Below are positions 45,336 through 58,572 of a stretch of DNA of 64,000 bases, piece by piece. The notes below the pieces were generated by a model. The model worked only from the letters and a program-made list of their open reading frames with translations. It made no database searches and was not told the DNA's origin. The translations under genes were made by a program, and so were the position numbers. Location of the stretch: assembly GCA_009792885.1 (NCBI GenBank), contig WMCF01000023.1:6606363-6670362 (forward strand). Reading direction: 5' to 3'. How positions within the stretch are numbered: position 1 is the stretch's first letter; the number at the start of each line of letters is the position of its first letter. Source of the stretch: Eremophila alpestris peregrina. Its lineage: Eukaryota > Chordata > Aves > Passeriformes > Alaudidae.

Positions 45336-47789
45336 TATAGGTGAGCTAAAGGACTTGCTATGCTTACCCAGGCTCTGCACACATCTAACAGCATAATTCT
45401 AAAAAGTTTGCTGTCCAAAATCTGTGCTGGAGACTCAGATCTCAACATACTCTGTGGAAATAGTGCTGGGAGATATCAATTTTTTTGTCTGGACATCTCT
45501 GTAATTTAAGCTGTTAGAACCTGGATCCTCCAAGTCTTGGAAAAAAACCCAGAAATATGGTCTGTGGAGATAAGAGGAAACAATCAAAATCCTAAGGACA
45601 AAACAGCAGACAAAATTCAGCAAAACTGAGGAAAAAGAAAGACAAAATCACAATGATTGCACGAGAGGAAGGGGGGAGAATAATTTGGATTGATAGAAAC
45701 ATTTCAGATACAGCTGCGGAGCAGAAACCTTTGCCAAGGGGAGTTTAGCAGTTGGCAGATGTGGATTGCTCGCTGTTGCTGTCTCTAGAGGTGTATCTTC
45801 ACTCTTTTTGGCACTCCCAGTCTGTCTGCTTTCCTTTTCTTGTATTCAGGATGTAAATTGTTTGGGACAGAGACTCTCCTTTTGGTGCATGGTGGACTTT
45901 GCCTAGTGAGTCTCTGAGCATTGAGAATTCTACAGGCTATTATACCAAAAACAGCTTAACCCTGAGGAAAGGATTTTTGACAACCTAGAAACTGTCAAGA
46001 GACTCCTTTTTTCCTGCCAAAAATGTTAACTTGTGATGAATTATGGGTTTGAAGCATACACAAGGAGTAGATACATAAACAGGAACACTATGTTCTGTTT
46101 ATGAGAAACTCAAAAGCAACAAGCCTTTCTCCACCCAGCCTTCATCCCATGGTCCGACCAAAAGCCTCTTTCCAGTGGGCACTCTCCAGCTTTTCCTTGG
46201 CTGTCTGGGGATGCGTCAGGTAATTTTGAGCCATGATAGCCAGGCATCTCTGCTTTACTCTGCTTCACCACCACTGGTTTCTCAGAGTGTTTCAATGATT
46301 GCATCAGTGATCAGACAGGCATAGAGAGAGCCCCAGTGAATATTTAGGAGCATATGTGTTTATGTCATGGTGGGCCTTCCCTGCTAGGATCCTATTTATC
46401 TGGCCATGGATCTTGTCTGTATATTCTATCCACCTACTTCAGCCCCCAACTGAGAATCCCTGTCAAATCTTCCCAACACTCCTGGAAAGTTTAAAATTAG
46501 ATCAAGTCTCCGTGGGTGGCTCTTACTTCTAAAGTGGATGAAATCCAAACATGAGCCTGAGCTGCACAAGGTTTGGAGGCTGCTCGGGGAGGCTGAATCC
46601 ATCCAGTCACCCTTGCATGGGGGCCAAACCCTGACATTGCCCAAAGCACAGCCCCCAGAAATGCATCAGGGCTGGGATCAAAGATCAGAGGGAATGGAGA
46701 GCTGCCTCTGGACGGCTAATCCCCCTCATCCCCAGCACGGTGAGAGCTCTGTGCCAACAGAAACACAGCAACTATTTATTGTTTTTAATCACTTCGAGCT
46801 CAAACCTTTTCTTAAAAATGCTTCTTCAGACTTCAGGCTCTGAATCAGCCACGTGCCTTCTGCAGGTGTCCTGCAGGAGGACACGGTGGCCCAGGCAAAG
46901 CCACAGGGTCACATTTCCAGATGTTTGTTTCACCAAGTGGAACACAACAGATGTGTGGTGGACATCTCAGTAAATTCTCTGCACACAGGCATTTTCCTGA
47001 ATATATAGGCCGCTTTCATCACCTCTGGGACATTATTTGTGCCAAATATGAGTCCCTGAGTTGGTTCCTCAGCATCCAGTGCAATAAATTTCCAATTCCA
47101 AAAGGGTTTCCAGACAAACAATGCTGGAGTTAAATATCCACAATGTAAAAGCACAATAATTTCCTTGTTCAATACAAGATAACACCTAGGCAAAAGATCC
47201 AGAAACATTTTAGATTATAAGTGCCAAGATAGTCAGACAAGAAATGACTCAGTACTTTTCCTTTTCTCAAAATTGAGATAATGAATATTCACAACTCATA
47301 ATATGGAAATTGACTTCCCATTTATCCAGGATTAAAGGCTCTCTGTAGGAGGTGAGCTCAGCTGAAGGAGGAATTTGATGAAATACTTCTTAGAGTCCAT
47401 GAGGTTGGAACAACTCTCCTCATTTTGGGATGTGGAACTAGGTAAGGGTGGTAATGGGCATTTTTAATGAAAACAGGGCAAGACAGGGTCTGTCTCCCAT
47501 TTAGTACTCCAGTGTACTCATCTGAAATATCAAAGAGCACTGATTTGCAGTCTCTTCTTCAAGCTATACACAAGTGTTCGTATAAATCAGCTGTTCCTAC
47601 AGGAGGCACTGGCTGAGAGCAGAGGACAAAGTGGATTTGAGCCTGGTGGTCCCTCATCCCACTTGAAATATTCCAGGGTTTGAACCAAAAGGGATATCTC
47701 TTTCCTGGCTGTGTTAGGATGTGCTCTGGGTGCTTGGAGGCACATCCTGCAGCAGCATGGCTGGGGATTTGGGAGTGCATTGATGCTGC

Positions 47790-48110
47790 CATGGAAATCC
47801 TTCAGGTTGGAAAAGCCCTCTAAGCTCATCAAGTCAACCATTCCCCAGAGCACTACCAGGCCCACCAGTCACCCCTGTCCCCAGGAGGCACTGGGGAGTC
47901 CACCACTGCCCGAGGCAGCCTGCTCCAGGGTTTGACAACACTTTCCATGAAGAATTTTCCCTTAATATCCAAAGCAAATGTCCTCTGCTGTAACCCAAGG
48001 ATATTTCCTCTTGTCCTGGTCACCTGGTCCTGAGCAAATGTGCCTGTGGGTGGAAACCCTGCTGAGCCCAGCCCTGGAAGCAGGTGCCCAGCTGGGCTCA
48101 GTCCTATTCC
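47790..48110 (-). repeat. CR1 LINE 3' part
   Basis: Starts 'ccatggaaatccttcaggttgg' and fades after 'ttcctcttgtcctggtcacctgg'. Confidence 0.82.
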
Positions 48111-49411
48111 TGCTGCCCTTGGGAACATGGTGTGAATTATACTCTGTATAAACATCCAAATTATGTTTGGAGTTAACATGGCTAGGGGAGAGAAGGAAAA
48201 AAGAAGGGAGACACGGGTACCTTTTGGGAGTAGGGTGAGGGACACCCTGCAGATTTCAAAGGCCCTTTCTTTGTCTTTCTTTGAGTACTTTAAGCCCAGA
48301 AAGTTTATTTTCCCTCAGAGTCTCTCTTCTTTCTTTTAAAATGAATGTTTACGTCTATTAAAATCCCTCACCAGACTACAAATGCCAGTCTTTCTCTACT
48401 TGTTGCTGCACTCGCCATCAAAACAGAATGAAAAGCCAGTCCTCCCAAATTCTGGGGAAAGAGAGGGTTTTCTTGTGGTTAAGCAGATTGCTCTCTGGAT
48501 CATTATGTACAACAGGAGTGCTGCAGAATCGTCCTTGTACACGAAACTCCCTTGAAAAAATGAAAGTAACTTGAAGCAAGAAGGGTTGTTTTAATTTCAC
48601 AAGACAAAGAAACTTTGGGCTTAGACAAAACAACCTGGTGTGAGATATCAGCTGGGTGGTTTATCCTCACCAGGCTCCTCAGGGGTGGCTATGGGAACAG
48701 CTCTGAAGCCAATTTCAACGACATATTGACTATTCAGGTATCTGCAATGAAAAAACAGTTTCTAGCACTGATTTTTTTTCAGTGCTGAAGGGAGCAGTGC
48801 CACTGAGATAAAATTGAAAATGTCGTTTCCCCTTGGGGCCCAGCTCTGTTCTCTGGTAGGCAAAAGAGCGATTAACATATTTTATTGTTTCTATTTCCCT
48901 GCTTTGCATTGGTCTTCCCAGCCCACATCAGGGAGAGAGTAAAAAAGGAGACGTGTTCCTGCTGAAAAGGCCTTTTTAAGTCTCTGATTTGACACTTTTG
49001 CCTAGGATTTCGACCCCCATAAACGGGGAGGCAGCAGCTGTGAGCAGCGGGGAAGGTGGCTGGGAGGGCAGAGTGTGCAGCAAACAGCTGGTATTTGTGT
49101 TGTCAGCTTCCATCCTGCAAATGCTGCATCTCATAAGCTGTGTGGTTGTGTTACTGGTGCAAATGGACATGCTCAGACGCAGCAGATCTCCAGGAAGGTC
49201 CAAAACAAAAAAGGCATTTCTTCAGCCACGTCCTGCTGCAAGATACACCACTGGGACTTCCTGAGCTCAAGATGTCATCTGCAGCTTGGGTAGACTTTCC
49301 TGCATTAAAAACCTCTGATCCTGACCTAAAAACCTCTAATCCTGCCCAACTTGTCCCCACTGAGGCCAATGTTATCACGTCTATGTTTTTTACTGCTTAA
49401 TGAGGCAACCA

Positions 49412-49474
49412 ATGAAAAAAGATTGGATCAGATGACCTTTAAAGCTCCCTTCCAACCCAAATCATTCTGTGACA
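49412..49474 (+). repeat. CR1 LINE 3' tail
   Basis: A 60-base remnant, 'ggatcagatgacctttaaag' to 'cccaaatcattctgtgac'. Confidence 0.8.
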
Positions 49475-50444
49475 AAAATACTTTCTTGACACTGTTTTTG
49501 AAGCTTCTGCCCGGTGTTTTAATTTTTTGCACTCCTGCAGCTGGGCTGCAAGAGTGTGGACACAAAATAGGCAGCCTGATCATCAAAATGGGACCTGCAA
49601 CATTCTTTTTAATGCTGTATAAAAACTTGAGTATTTAGAGATGCACCTTCTCATTAGTCATGGAGATGATAACTATAAACCTCTGCTCCCGGGCATAATT
49701 ACAACACCTTTCTTTCTTTTAAGGCAGTTGCCTTGTTTCCTTGCCACTTTTTCTCAAGCACTCTGAGGCTGGAACGTAGGGATCATGGTGGGAACTCAAA
49801 CCCCACACAAGCAGATGCCTGCAGATGCCTCACTTCAGAATATTTAGCTGTTGACACCAGTGGTGAAGTTTGGCAAAAACCATATGATGTTAAGAGGCAG
49901 AGTGAGTTCAGTCCAGCTGATTCTCATAAAAATGGGAGTCTTAGTCACAAGTGCCAACAAGAACCTTCTCAAAATTGTTTCCTGCTTTGGGAAAGCAAGG
50001 CACAACCAGGAGATTCGAGTTACTCTCCTCATGCATTTTATTATTTCTTTCTTGTGAACAGGATAAATACCTAATAGGAAAAATAATTATATGGAGGATC
50101 AAGATACTTTTTTATGTATCTTGAAGGTGAAGGTGAAGGCCAAAAAAGATGCTATTTAAGAGGGTTGCTGGACAACTACTTGGCTTTTTACTGGATTTAA
50201 AGCTGGTTCTAAAGGACACCGTTGCTGAATATATGCATTTTCCAAAATTCTAAATCCAACAATCCAAGTTGCTTAATCCAACAATTTCTGTATATAACTG
50301 TAGTATTGCCAGGTCATGGGGTGTCTTTTATAATCCTTACAGTTTCTGTGATGCTCTTCTAAATTGCAATTTCTTGTGTTTGTGAGAAATTCAGCTTTTG
50401 TCAAGTAAATAAACAAAGTTCCTGGTCATCTTAATCCTACAGTT

Positions 50445-50467
50445 AAAACAAAAAAAACAAAACAAAA

Positions 50468-50514
<47 letters not shown>

Positions 50515-50520
50515 AGAGAA
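50445..50520. repeat. A-rich tract
   Basis: Interrupted A/C at first, then 43 uninterrupted A (50469-50511), then 'gagagagaa'. No retrocopy body is recognised to its left. Confidence 0.9.
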
Positions 50521-50812
50521 AGGGGACCTGGAGCCATTGTTCAGATGCTAGGGATTCTCTAAGGAAAAAACAAATAGTGTTTTCTAGATTGCCTGGAGGT
50601 GTAACTGCCCCCAGAAGAGAGATGGCTCTTCAAGTTCCCTCCAAGAGGTCGTTTCCACAGCCTCCCTGGCAAAGCCATCCATAGGGATTGAGAGAGGTGT
50701 GTCTCAGGTGTCAGCTGAGGAAGGTGCAGAATGCACAGAAAGCTTCCTGCCCATGGACAGGAAAGCTGCTGGCTTGGGAATGTCCTTCCTAGTGTGTCTG
50801 GGAACTGGTCAT

Positions 50813-51228
50813 GGAATCACAGAATCACAGAAGAGTGGCGTGGGGGTGGAAGGGACTGTAATGCTCACCCGATTCCACCCCCTGCCATGGTCAGGGACAC
50901 CTTCCACTAGACCAGGTTGCTCCAAGCCCTGTCCAGCCCAGCCTTGGACACTTCGAGGAATCCAGGGGCAGCCACAGCTGCTCTGGGCACCCTGTGCCAG
51001 GGCCTCTCCATCCTCCCAGCCAGCAATTCCTTCCCAATATCCCATCTGTGCCTGTCCTCTGGCAGTGAGAAGCCATGTGTGTCCTGTCATGACATGCCCT
51101 TGTAAAAAGGCCCTCTCCATATTTTCTGTTTGTTCCTTCAGGCAATGGAATCACAGAATTAGGTTTCCCTGAAGCCTTCTCTTCTCCAGGCTGAACAATC
51201 CCAGTTCTCTCAGCCTTTCCTACGGTGG
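50813..51228 (-). repeat. CR1 LINE 3' part
   Basis: Starts with repeated octamers 'ggaatcacagaatcacag' and ends 'ggctgaacaatcccagttc'. It has lost about 100 bases of the GC-rich middle present in other copies. Confidence 0.9.
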
Positions 51229-53914
51229 TAGAAAAGGCCCAAGGAAGTGGATTGAATATTTCCTGTTAGGCAGGAGACTCTCAATGCAGTGAAGTAATGA
51301 TACCTTTGAGCCAAAACTCCCCTTTTTAACCTGCCTTGGTGGCTGCAAGAATGAAACAGAAGGAAGGACAGGGACCTCAGCAGTCTCCTAAGCTCCCTGG
51401 TCCTCCAAGGATCCAGGTGTTCCCGCTGAAACAAGAGACCAAAACTCAAGGGGTGTTTCATGGCAGCGTGGGTGCTTTAGGGAAAACTCATTTCATGTGA
51501 GCCCTGGCAGCTCCTGGGGAGCCGAGAGCAGCCAGGGGCACCTCCTCACCCAGCCCTTCCAGCTCTGGTATCGGTGTCACTCAGAGCAGATGGGAATTCT
51601 GCTGCTGCTCATCGCCAGAGCGGGATGGGAGGTGGAGCCCTGTCAGACATGGGTGTGTGCAGCCTGGCAACAGATCCAAGGTGCAGAAAAAAGGAAATGT
51701 GCAGGATTTTCCAGGGGATGTTTGCAGGACAGTCCTGCAGGGGGGTTGTTTGATGGAGGGTGCAGCCACCTGAGATCCTGCAGCATCTGCTCCATGTGCA
51801 GGAGGGCCAAGCTTCCACCTGGGAGGATGCTCTGACAGCTCCAGTGCTCTCCCACGCCATGGGTCCAACCCCCGCTGCCTCTGGACATTCCCCTGGTCCT
51901 CCCCAAGCCCCTCAGTGCCTTTAGCGCCTTATTTTCCCTGAATCACCCTGCCAAGCACCCACAGAACAATGCCTCCATTACGCTGCTAGATACCTCTTCA
52001 CAAACTCATCTCTACAAATATCGTAGCAACAGCATTAAGTATCCTTAGATTAAAAATAAAAAAAAAAGCCTGTTCCTTGAGCAGGAAAAATCTGGAGTGG
52101 TCAAAATAATTGAAAGCATGGTGGTAGGTAGAGGTTTACTTACAAATACTTGAGCTCGTTTGGTTAAATGTTCCACTCATCAGCATTTAGGCAAGAAAAT
52201 TAGTTCAATTTGAAAATGTATGACTGCCTTCACAAACTTTTTATTGCAGTTTTTGGATTGTTGCACAGAACACAGCACAACTGACATCAGCTTTTAAAAC
52301 ATAATACAGCTGGGAGAAAGGAAAATCCCAGCAGCTGAGAGAGGAAGAGAGAATTCCCTACTTCCATTTGTTTTGTGTTTGTGCCCAGTTTCTGTATTCC
52401 CTGGGGATCTTTCAAACACCATGATTACGAAACACAGGAAGGTGTGTTTGGGAAGCTGAAGCACCAGACAGCAGTGCCCAAAAAAGGCCTTCAGATTGAT
52501 TTATCAAAAATTTTACTGCCTTCAGAGTTAATGAAATCCTTTGAACACGGTGGTGTGATGCACAGGAGATGAAGGATTTGTTGCAGGTGTTGCATGATGC
52601 TGGGAGCTGTGCCATGAGCTCACGTAATGCTGGCAGTGACACCCTCCCCTCACTGTGCATTCACCCAATGTGCTCCTCGAGGCTTCAGGGGACACTGACA
52701 CAGCCAGGACAAGGCAAAGGAACAGAAATAATAAGGGCTGGATGGAGGCATTAAGTGTCCTGTCATTCCAGATCCTTTTTCCTGGCACCACTGACAATAC
52801 TCATTCTGTGAGAAGTTATCTTTATCCCAAATAGGATTTCACTTTCATTTCTCCTTTTCACCAAAAAAAACCCCACCCAGAACTGGGGACAGACACAGAA
52901 AAAGAGAAGGTGAGCACACCATACCTCTTACTTTTCTGGGAATCATGATCCTATTGTACTGTGTGTCAGGATAGTGCTGGAAAAAAATTAGATGTCAGTT
53001 TGGGAATATTTTGCAGGTGGAGTTATAAGTCAACTAAAACATGAAACAAGAAGATCTCTTGGCATCCCTCTTTCCCAGACACAGCCAAGATTCCTGCTTT
53101 GACTTGATCCAGGCGAGGGAGGGAGTGCAGCCTGTTCCTCCAACGCACTGAGATGCAAGGAGTGTTTGTTTTCTGTTATCAGGAAAGGGTGGTGATGAGC
53201 TTACTGTCCATGAGATTATCTATTTTTTATTGCTGTGTGTTAGATTAAATGCACCATGGTTTGGAACAACAGTAAAAGACAAAAGTCTCCCCAAAACTGG
53301 AAAAATTCCCCACCCTTCTCTTTTGCATTGGTGATAAAGCGGTATTTTTTGTCAGAGTGCCCACCCTGAAGCACACTTTAATAATATTAGTGGTTATTAC
53401 ATGCAGAGCAGCTTTTCACATCACATGAGCCAGGCTTGAAAGCAAATCCCAGCCTCTCTGTGAAATCCACTTGATCCTCGTGTTGAAACACAGCTATTTC
53501 CAGATGATACAAAGCACCTGTTCAACAGGGAGTTGGGGCAGGAAAATCCCATATTCCAGTCAAAATGGCAGGAGGAACTTCTTGGCTATTCAACAGAACT
53601 ATTCACTGGCCATGTAGGGCAGGCTGCAGGTCACTGTCATACTTCCACAATAATTGTTCCAACATGGAAATGTTTCAACAGCTCCCTGGCCAAGGCTGAG
53701 TCAGAAAGAATTGTCCTCTGCTCCCACCCCAAACATGCAACCATCTTTTGCCATGACCAGAGGAGACCAGTTCAGCTGCCATGGCTACAGGATGACGTGT
53801 CACTAACATATTAATGGTGTTGAGAAGAGAAAAAGATGATCCAAAGATCACCAGCAAGTCAGGGCCGCTTTTAATGGAGGAGAGCTTTGACAGCATTTCA
53901 GAGGGAATCAGAAT
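51229..53914. other. Intergenic DNA downstream of LIPG, fourth part
   Basis: A moderately G/C-rich stretch near 51.5-51.9 kb is followed by AT-rich DNA. A 45-base splice-flanked open segment lies on minus at 52932-52976. No gene is recognised. Confidence 0.5.
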
Positions 53915-54200
53915 TACCTGAATGGGAATGATTTGAGAGGGAAGAGACCTTAAAACCCATCCAGTGCCACGCCCTGCCATGGGCAGGGACACCTTCCACT
54001 ATCATAGGCTGGTCCAAGCCCTGTCCAACCTGGCCTGGGACACTGCCAGGGATCCAGGGGCAGCCACAGCTGCTCTGGTCACCCTGTGCCAGGGCCTCCC
54101 CACCCTCACAGGAAAGGATTTCCTCCCAGAATCTACACTAAATTCCCCCTCTAAATTTGAAACTGTTGCTATTTGTCCTATCACTATCTGTCCCCTGTAA
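53915..54200 (-). repeat. CR1 LINE 3' part
   Basis: From 'tgatttgagagggaagagacc' to 'tgtcctatcactatctgtccc', without clear terminal octamers. Confidence 0.85.
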
Positions 54201-54889
54201 AAAACCACTTTTCAAGGAAGAGGAGATGCTTCCCAATGCAATAAGGCATTAAACACAACAGAAGCTTTTTGAGAGAGCAGTCAGAGACGACTCAAAATAA
54301 ATTGCTGGAGGGTAGTTAGAGACCTGTTCTTCCTATGCTTGCAAAAGCTGAATGGATAGGCTTTATCCAGATTCAGTCCTGGTTGTTACAGGAATGTTAC
54401 AAAATCACTCACATTCTGCAGTGTAATTAAGCTGACCTCTCCCCTTTCTCTCCTCACAGCACCACGAGGTAATTCAGGGATGTAACTCCTGGATCTGACA
54501 CCATCCCTCACTCAGGGGATCACCCGTGGAGCACAGGGACCCCTGCCCACCCCGCTCCCACGGGACACATGCTCCCAGCACTGCACCCCGGCGCTTAAAA
54601 CTACACCAAAAGCACCAGCAGAGCCTCGGTCCCCACCAGATGCGCTGCCAAACCTGACGAGGACGGCTCTTAATGAGCAGGAGAGCATGGATAAGGGAAC
54701 AATGCGATTTGGGGCAGACAAAAGCCTTGAAATCTGAGCCTACCGAAGTATCCAGGCAGCAGCTGCAGCAAACACTTCCCGGGCAGAGCCTGTTAAAGGA
54801 GAAGGATCTGCATTCACCCGGCTCTCCTGGTGCCATCACAGCAAGGAGAATGAGAAACTTTTGCTCTCCACGGCTCCCTGACAGGAGGG

Positions 54890-55185
54890 GGCAGCCAGCT
54901 GGGGGTCAGTGTCTTCCACCAGGTAACAAGGGATGAAGGGAGACGGCCTCAAGGTGTTCCAGGTTCAGGTTGGATACTGGGGAAATTTTTTCCATGGAAA
55001 GGATTGTCCAGGCCTGGCATAGTTGCCCAAGGCAGTGTTGGAGTCCCCGTCCCTGGTGGGATTTAAAAGCCATGTGGATGTGGCACTGGGGGACGTGGGT
55101 CAGTGGTGGCAGTGCTGGGGATGGGTTGAACTCGATGGTCTGAGGGCTTTTCCAGCCTAAACTTCTCAATTATTCTGAGATTTCC
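54890..55185 (+). repeat. CR1 LINE 3' part
   Basis: From 'gcagccagctgggggtcagtg' through 'gtggatgtggcactgggggac' to 'ctcaattattctgagattt'. Same subfamily as the 27.7 and 39.9 kb copies but in sense. Confidence 0.9.
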
Positions 55186-58100
55186 ATCGACTAGGAGCAG
55201 CAGAGAGAGAGAAGTGTCAGCTGGACCATCCAGCCTGCGCACAGAAGGCTGCTCGGTGCCCTAATGCTGCTAAAACTTTCGACATTCCAGTCTCAGGCAG
55301 AGCTTTGTCATGGTCAGTAGGGATAATGGGCACTACAGAAGATGATTTATCTTGTATTTATCCTTTTTCTTAGGGAGGAATGGACACTCCTGAAGAACGC
55401 CTCAGGCTCTGCTGCCTGCAGAGAGGATCTGCATGACCACGTGAGGGGAGTGCACCACGAAGATGCTCTGTTTCCAGATGTGTCCTCTCCAAGGACTCAT
55501 TTTTATCTACGTTAATATTTGCATTTTTTTAGAGTCAGTTTTGTTTCCCCTGCTCAATGTCAGGGATGTTGGAACAACCTATTCTCTATCAGAGCATTTC
55601 ATTCCCGAGATGTTTCCAAAACAATCTTCAGGGCAGCTTTTGCACTGTCCCCACCACCAGCGTGTCTTTGAGCATCATGTAACCGCAATTTCCGTGGCAA
55701 GTAAAGCATCACCACTTATGCTGCACACAGGGTGCAGGTGCTTTGGAGGTTTTTGTTGTTTTTTTCAAGGAAGCCGTGGATTTGGATTTGGTGTTTTCCA
55801 TCAGGGCATATCTGCAAAAGTACAGCACTGAAGCTGCAGAGCAGGCACACTTCCAGATTTCACCAGCTTCGGTCCCAGTATCAACTGTTTGCAGACAGTG
55901 TCCCTGTAATCTGCAGGCTGCAGCTTGTACACAAGGGAAGCCAAAATAATGCATATTACTGGAAAGCTGGTGGGCAGACATGGCCAAGAATATTCTCCCT
56001 CTCACTGGTGAAGATGCATAGGAGTTTTTTTTTTTTTTTTTTTTGCTTAAAACCACATTTTGGATGTAAAGGGAGAATCTTAACTCCCCAGAACAGGATT
56101 ATTTTATTTGGAGTTTTTAATTTGCAGTCATTTTTTTGTTATTTTTCTTCTATTTCTTGGAATTTGTATTTCTGTGAAAGAAAAACCACACTTCCTTTCT
56201 CCTTCCTACCACTCAGGTGTTCCTATTGTCATTTGCTGGCAGTGACAAAGAGCTTTCTTAATTTCAGTCACTGAGAAAAGCTGAAAATACCTACAGAGCA
56301 GAAGCCTGCGGACTTGCAGCCACACGCAGGGGCCTGTGCACAGCTGGGAAGTGCCACTGAGTCATTATTAAGGATCTCAGCCAGGTGGACATCTAAATCC
56401 GGATAATCCATACGCTGATATACATAGAAAGAGGGGGAACAGAACCAGAAGGAGACCACAGGGCAGGACAGCATTGAAAAGATCTGTTAAGGGATCCACT
56501 ATAGGCAAAGTTGAGCTGTTGCTATTGCTAATTTCCCTGATTTTCTGGGGCAGGAGGATCTCCTGGCAGGTAGGAAGTGGCAGCAAAACTCTCTTTTCCT
56601 TCAAAGTTTGTCCCCATCCCAGCTACTGCAGGTGTAAATGCTCATGGCAGGTCCTGAGCATGAGGTGAAACTCCACTAAACTCCCTCTATTAAGTGCCTA
56701 ATTTCATAGCTGGAGTTTGGTGGCAAAATGACAAGGATAACCCAAATAAACCCAAATAAATGGGATACTTGCAGCTTCCAAAAAGCAAACCCACAGACTG
56801 TTCTCTTTGCTTCACCCAGGGAAGCTGGATGTTTGCAAGGAAAGTCAGCTCAACTTCAGACGTATCCCCAAAGCCTTTTCATCCAGTTGTGGCGTTTCAA
56901 GCAGATGAAATTTCAAAGGAACATTTGGAAATGGACATGTTATTATAAACACGGATGAGCCATTTTTCGTGAAGGGGAGACAGTGTTTACTGTTGCCAAG
57001 CTGTAGAATAGATAAATAAAAGCATTCTCAAGTGCATTCAGCTGTGTTCTGCTACAGGGAGCTGCTCTGGCTGTTCATAAAAACCTCCACAGAGCAAATA
57101 CCAGTGGCATTTCCCACCCAGTGCTGCTTGCACACCTCTGCTTCCACAGAAGTAACTTTTTGTCAAAGGAAAAGTAATTGTTTAAAGCTGTCAGCTATTT
57201 AGTTGGTTTTTGGTGAAGTGGTGGCCCTTTGCTCAGCAGGAACCAGGAGGGAGCCACTCTGTCCCCATCAGTATCTTCACACAGCCTGGGGACTGAGAAC
57301 ATGACTTGGTACCAATTCTATAAAATTGGTACAAATTGGGGCATTCAATTCTCTCATTTTGGAGAGGTCTTTAAAATTTTTTTTTTCTTGCAGGATACAC
57401 ATGACAGGCACTCAGCCTTGCTCAGGAAATTGCCTTGCATCTAGAAGGGGAAAAATAATGCCTCACCAACTTGCCACCTCCATAAATCAGCCATCTGCAG
57501 AATGTAAACTGGTGCAGCGTGGCTCTATCAGCACTTACAGCCCCAAGAGCTTTGCAGAGGTTTACACAACGTGAGCTATTCCGTCTCTCCTAAAAGAAAT
57601 CTCGAGCTATAAATTACCAAACTTTCCAGGAAACACGACAAAAACCCACCCGCCAGTGCTGACCTTTGGGACTCAGCTACAGAACCTCATGAAAAGGGGA
57701 AGTTTCCCTGGGGGAAGAAAGGAGCTGGAGAGCTGAGTTTATCTGTGGGTGTTTGGGGAAGGGGGTCACCCGCGGCGCATCGCGATGCCGCCGCAACGAG
57801 AGAAGGTGTTTGGGGAAGGGTTTGACAGGTGATGGGGGTAGCAAAGAGGAGACCAAGGCACTCCTCTCCTTCCTGGCCTTCACAGGCTCCAAGGACATAA
57901 CCCAGAATCAGCCTGAGAGTGCAGCAGAACTCTTGCTGAACCCAATAGGGCATGGAAGGATATCACACCATTTGTAAAAATTCATTAACCACCTGTGTTT
58001 TCAGCTCTATGCCACTGGCTGCAGGAGTAGGGGCTCCTTTCCAAGTGCTGAAACAATTTTTGCCTATGTTTCCCATTCTCAGGTTTCTCTTAACTTGTGG

Positions 58101-58289
58101 ACATAGAGAATGATGCCGCTCAGCGAACCCTAGGGCCAAGAATGCCCCACTACACTGTGCTTCTCTCAACTTCATCGCAGTTTTTACAGAGGGTCCATTG
58201 GGAGCAACACCCTCTACCTCATGACCTGGACTGGCAAAAACCCCACTAATTCTTGAAAATTTCAAGAGTCTGGAAGACAAGCAAGAGGG
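55186..58289. other. Intergenic DNA downstream of LIPG, fifth part
   Basis: Contains a run of 20 T (56025-56044) and two splice-flanked open segments on plus (55374-55440 and 57394-57570). Neither resembles a protein I know. Confidence 0.5.
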
Positions 58290-58572
58290 GATGCAAATGG
58301 GCAATGGCTTCCCAGTGCCAGAGGGCAGGCACAGATGGAATGTTGGGAAGGAGTTGCTGGCTGGGAGGGTGGGGAGGCCCTGGCACAGGGTGCCCAGAGC
58401 AGCTGTGGCTACCCCTGGATCCCTGGCAGTGTCCAAGGCCAGACTGGACAGGGCTTAGAGCAGCCTGGAACAGTGGAAGGTGTTCCTGCCCATGGCAGGG
58501 GTAGAATTGGATGAGCTTTAAAGTCCCTTCCAACTCAAACCATCCTGGGATTCTGTGATCTGTGATGCTTTG
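58290..58572 (+). repeat. CR1 LINE 3' part
   Basis: From 'gggcaatggcttcccagtgcc' to 'ccatcctgggattctgtgatc', including a clean terminal octamer. Confidence 0.92.

Larger units (their letters stand above)
45336..50444. other. Intergenic DNA downstream of LIPG, third part
   Basis: Unique DNA with two CR1 remnants. A minus-strand segment ending at 48648 looks like a possible terminal exon but has no identified partner exons. A 113-codon plus-strand frame at 49733-50074 is within chance expectation. Confidence 0.5.

Noticed and set aside
48764..48786. 8-bp inverted repeat around a T8 loop
   Set aside because: Arms this short are expected several times by chance in the window.
49733..50074. 113-codon plus-strand frame with protein-like composition
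   Set aside because: Around twenty frames this long are expected by chance in a 64-kb window at this composition, and no family or convincing splice pattern was seen.
54474..54839. 121-codon cysteine-rich minus-strand frame in G/C-rich DNA, and a 9-base plus microexon at 54462
   Set aside because: G/C-rich DNA lengthens random frames; the peptide has no recognisable domain, and the microexon rests on a single acceptor.
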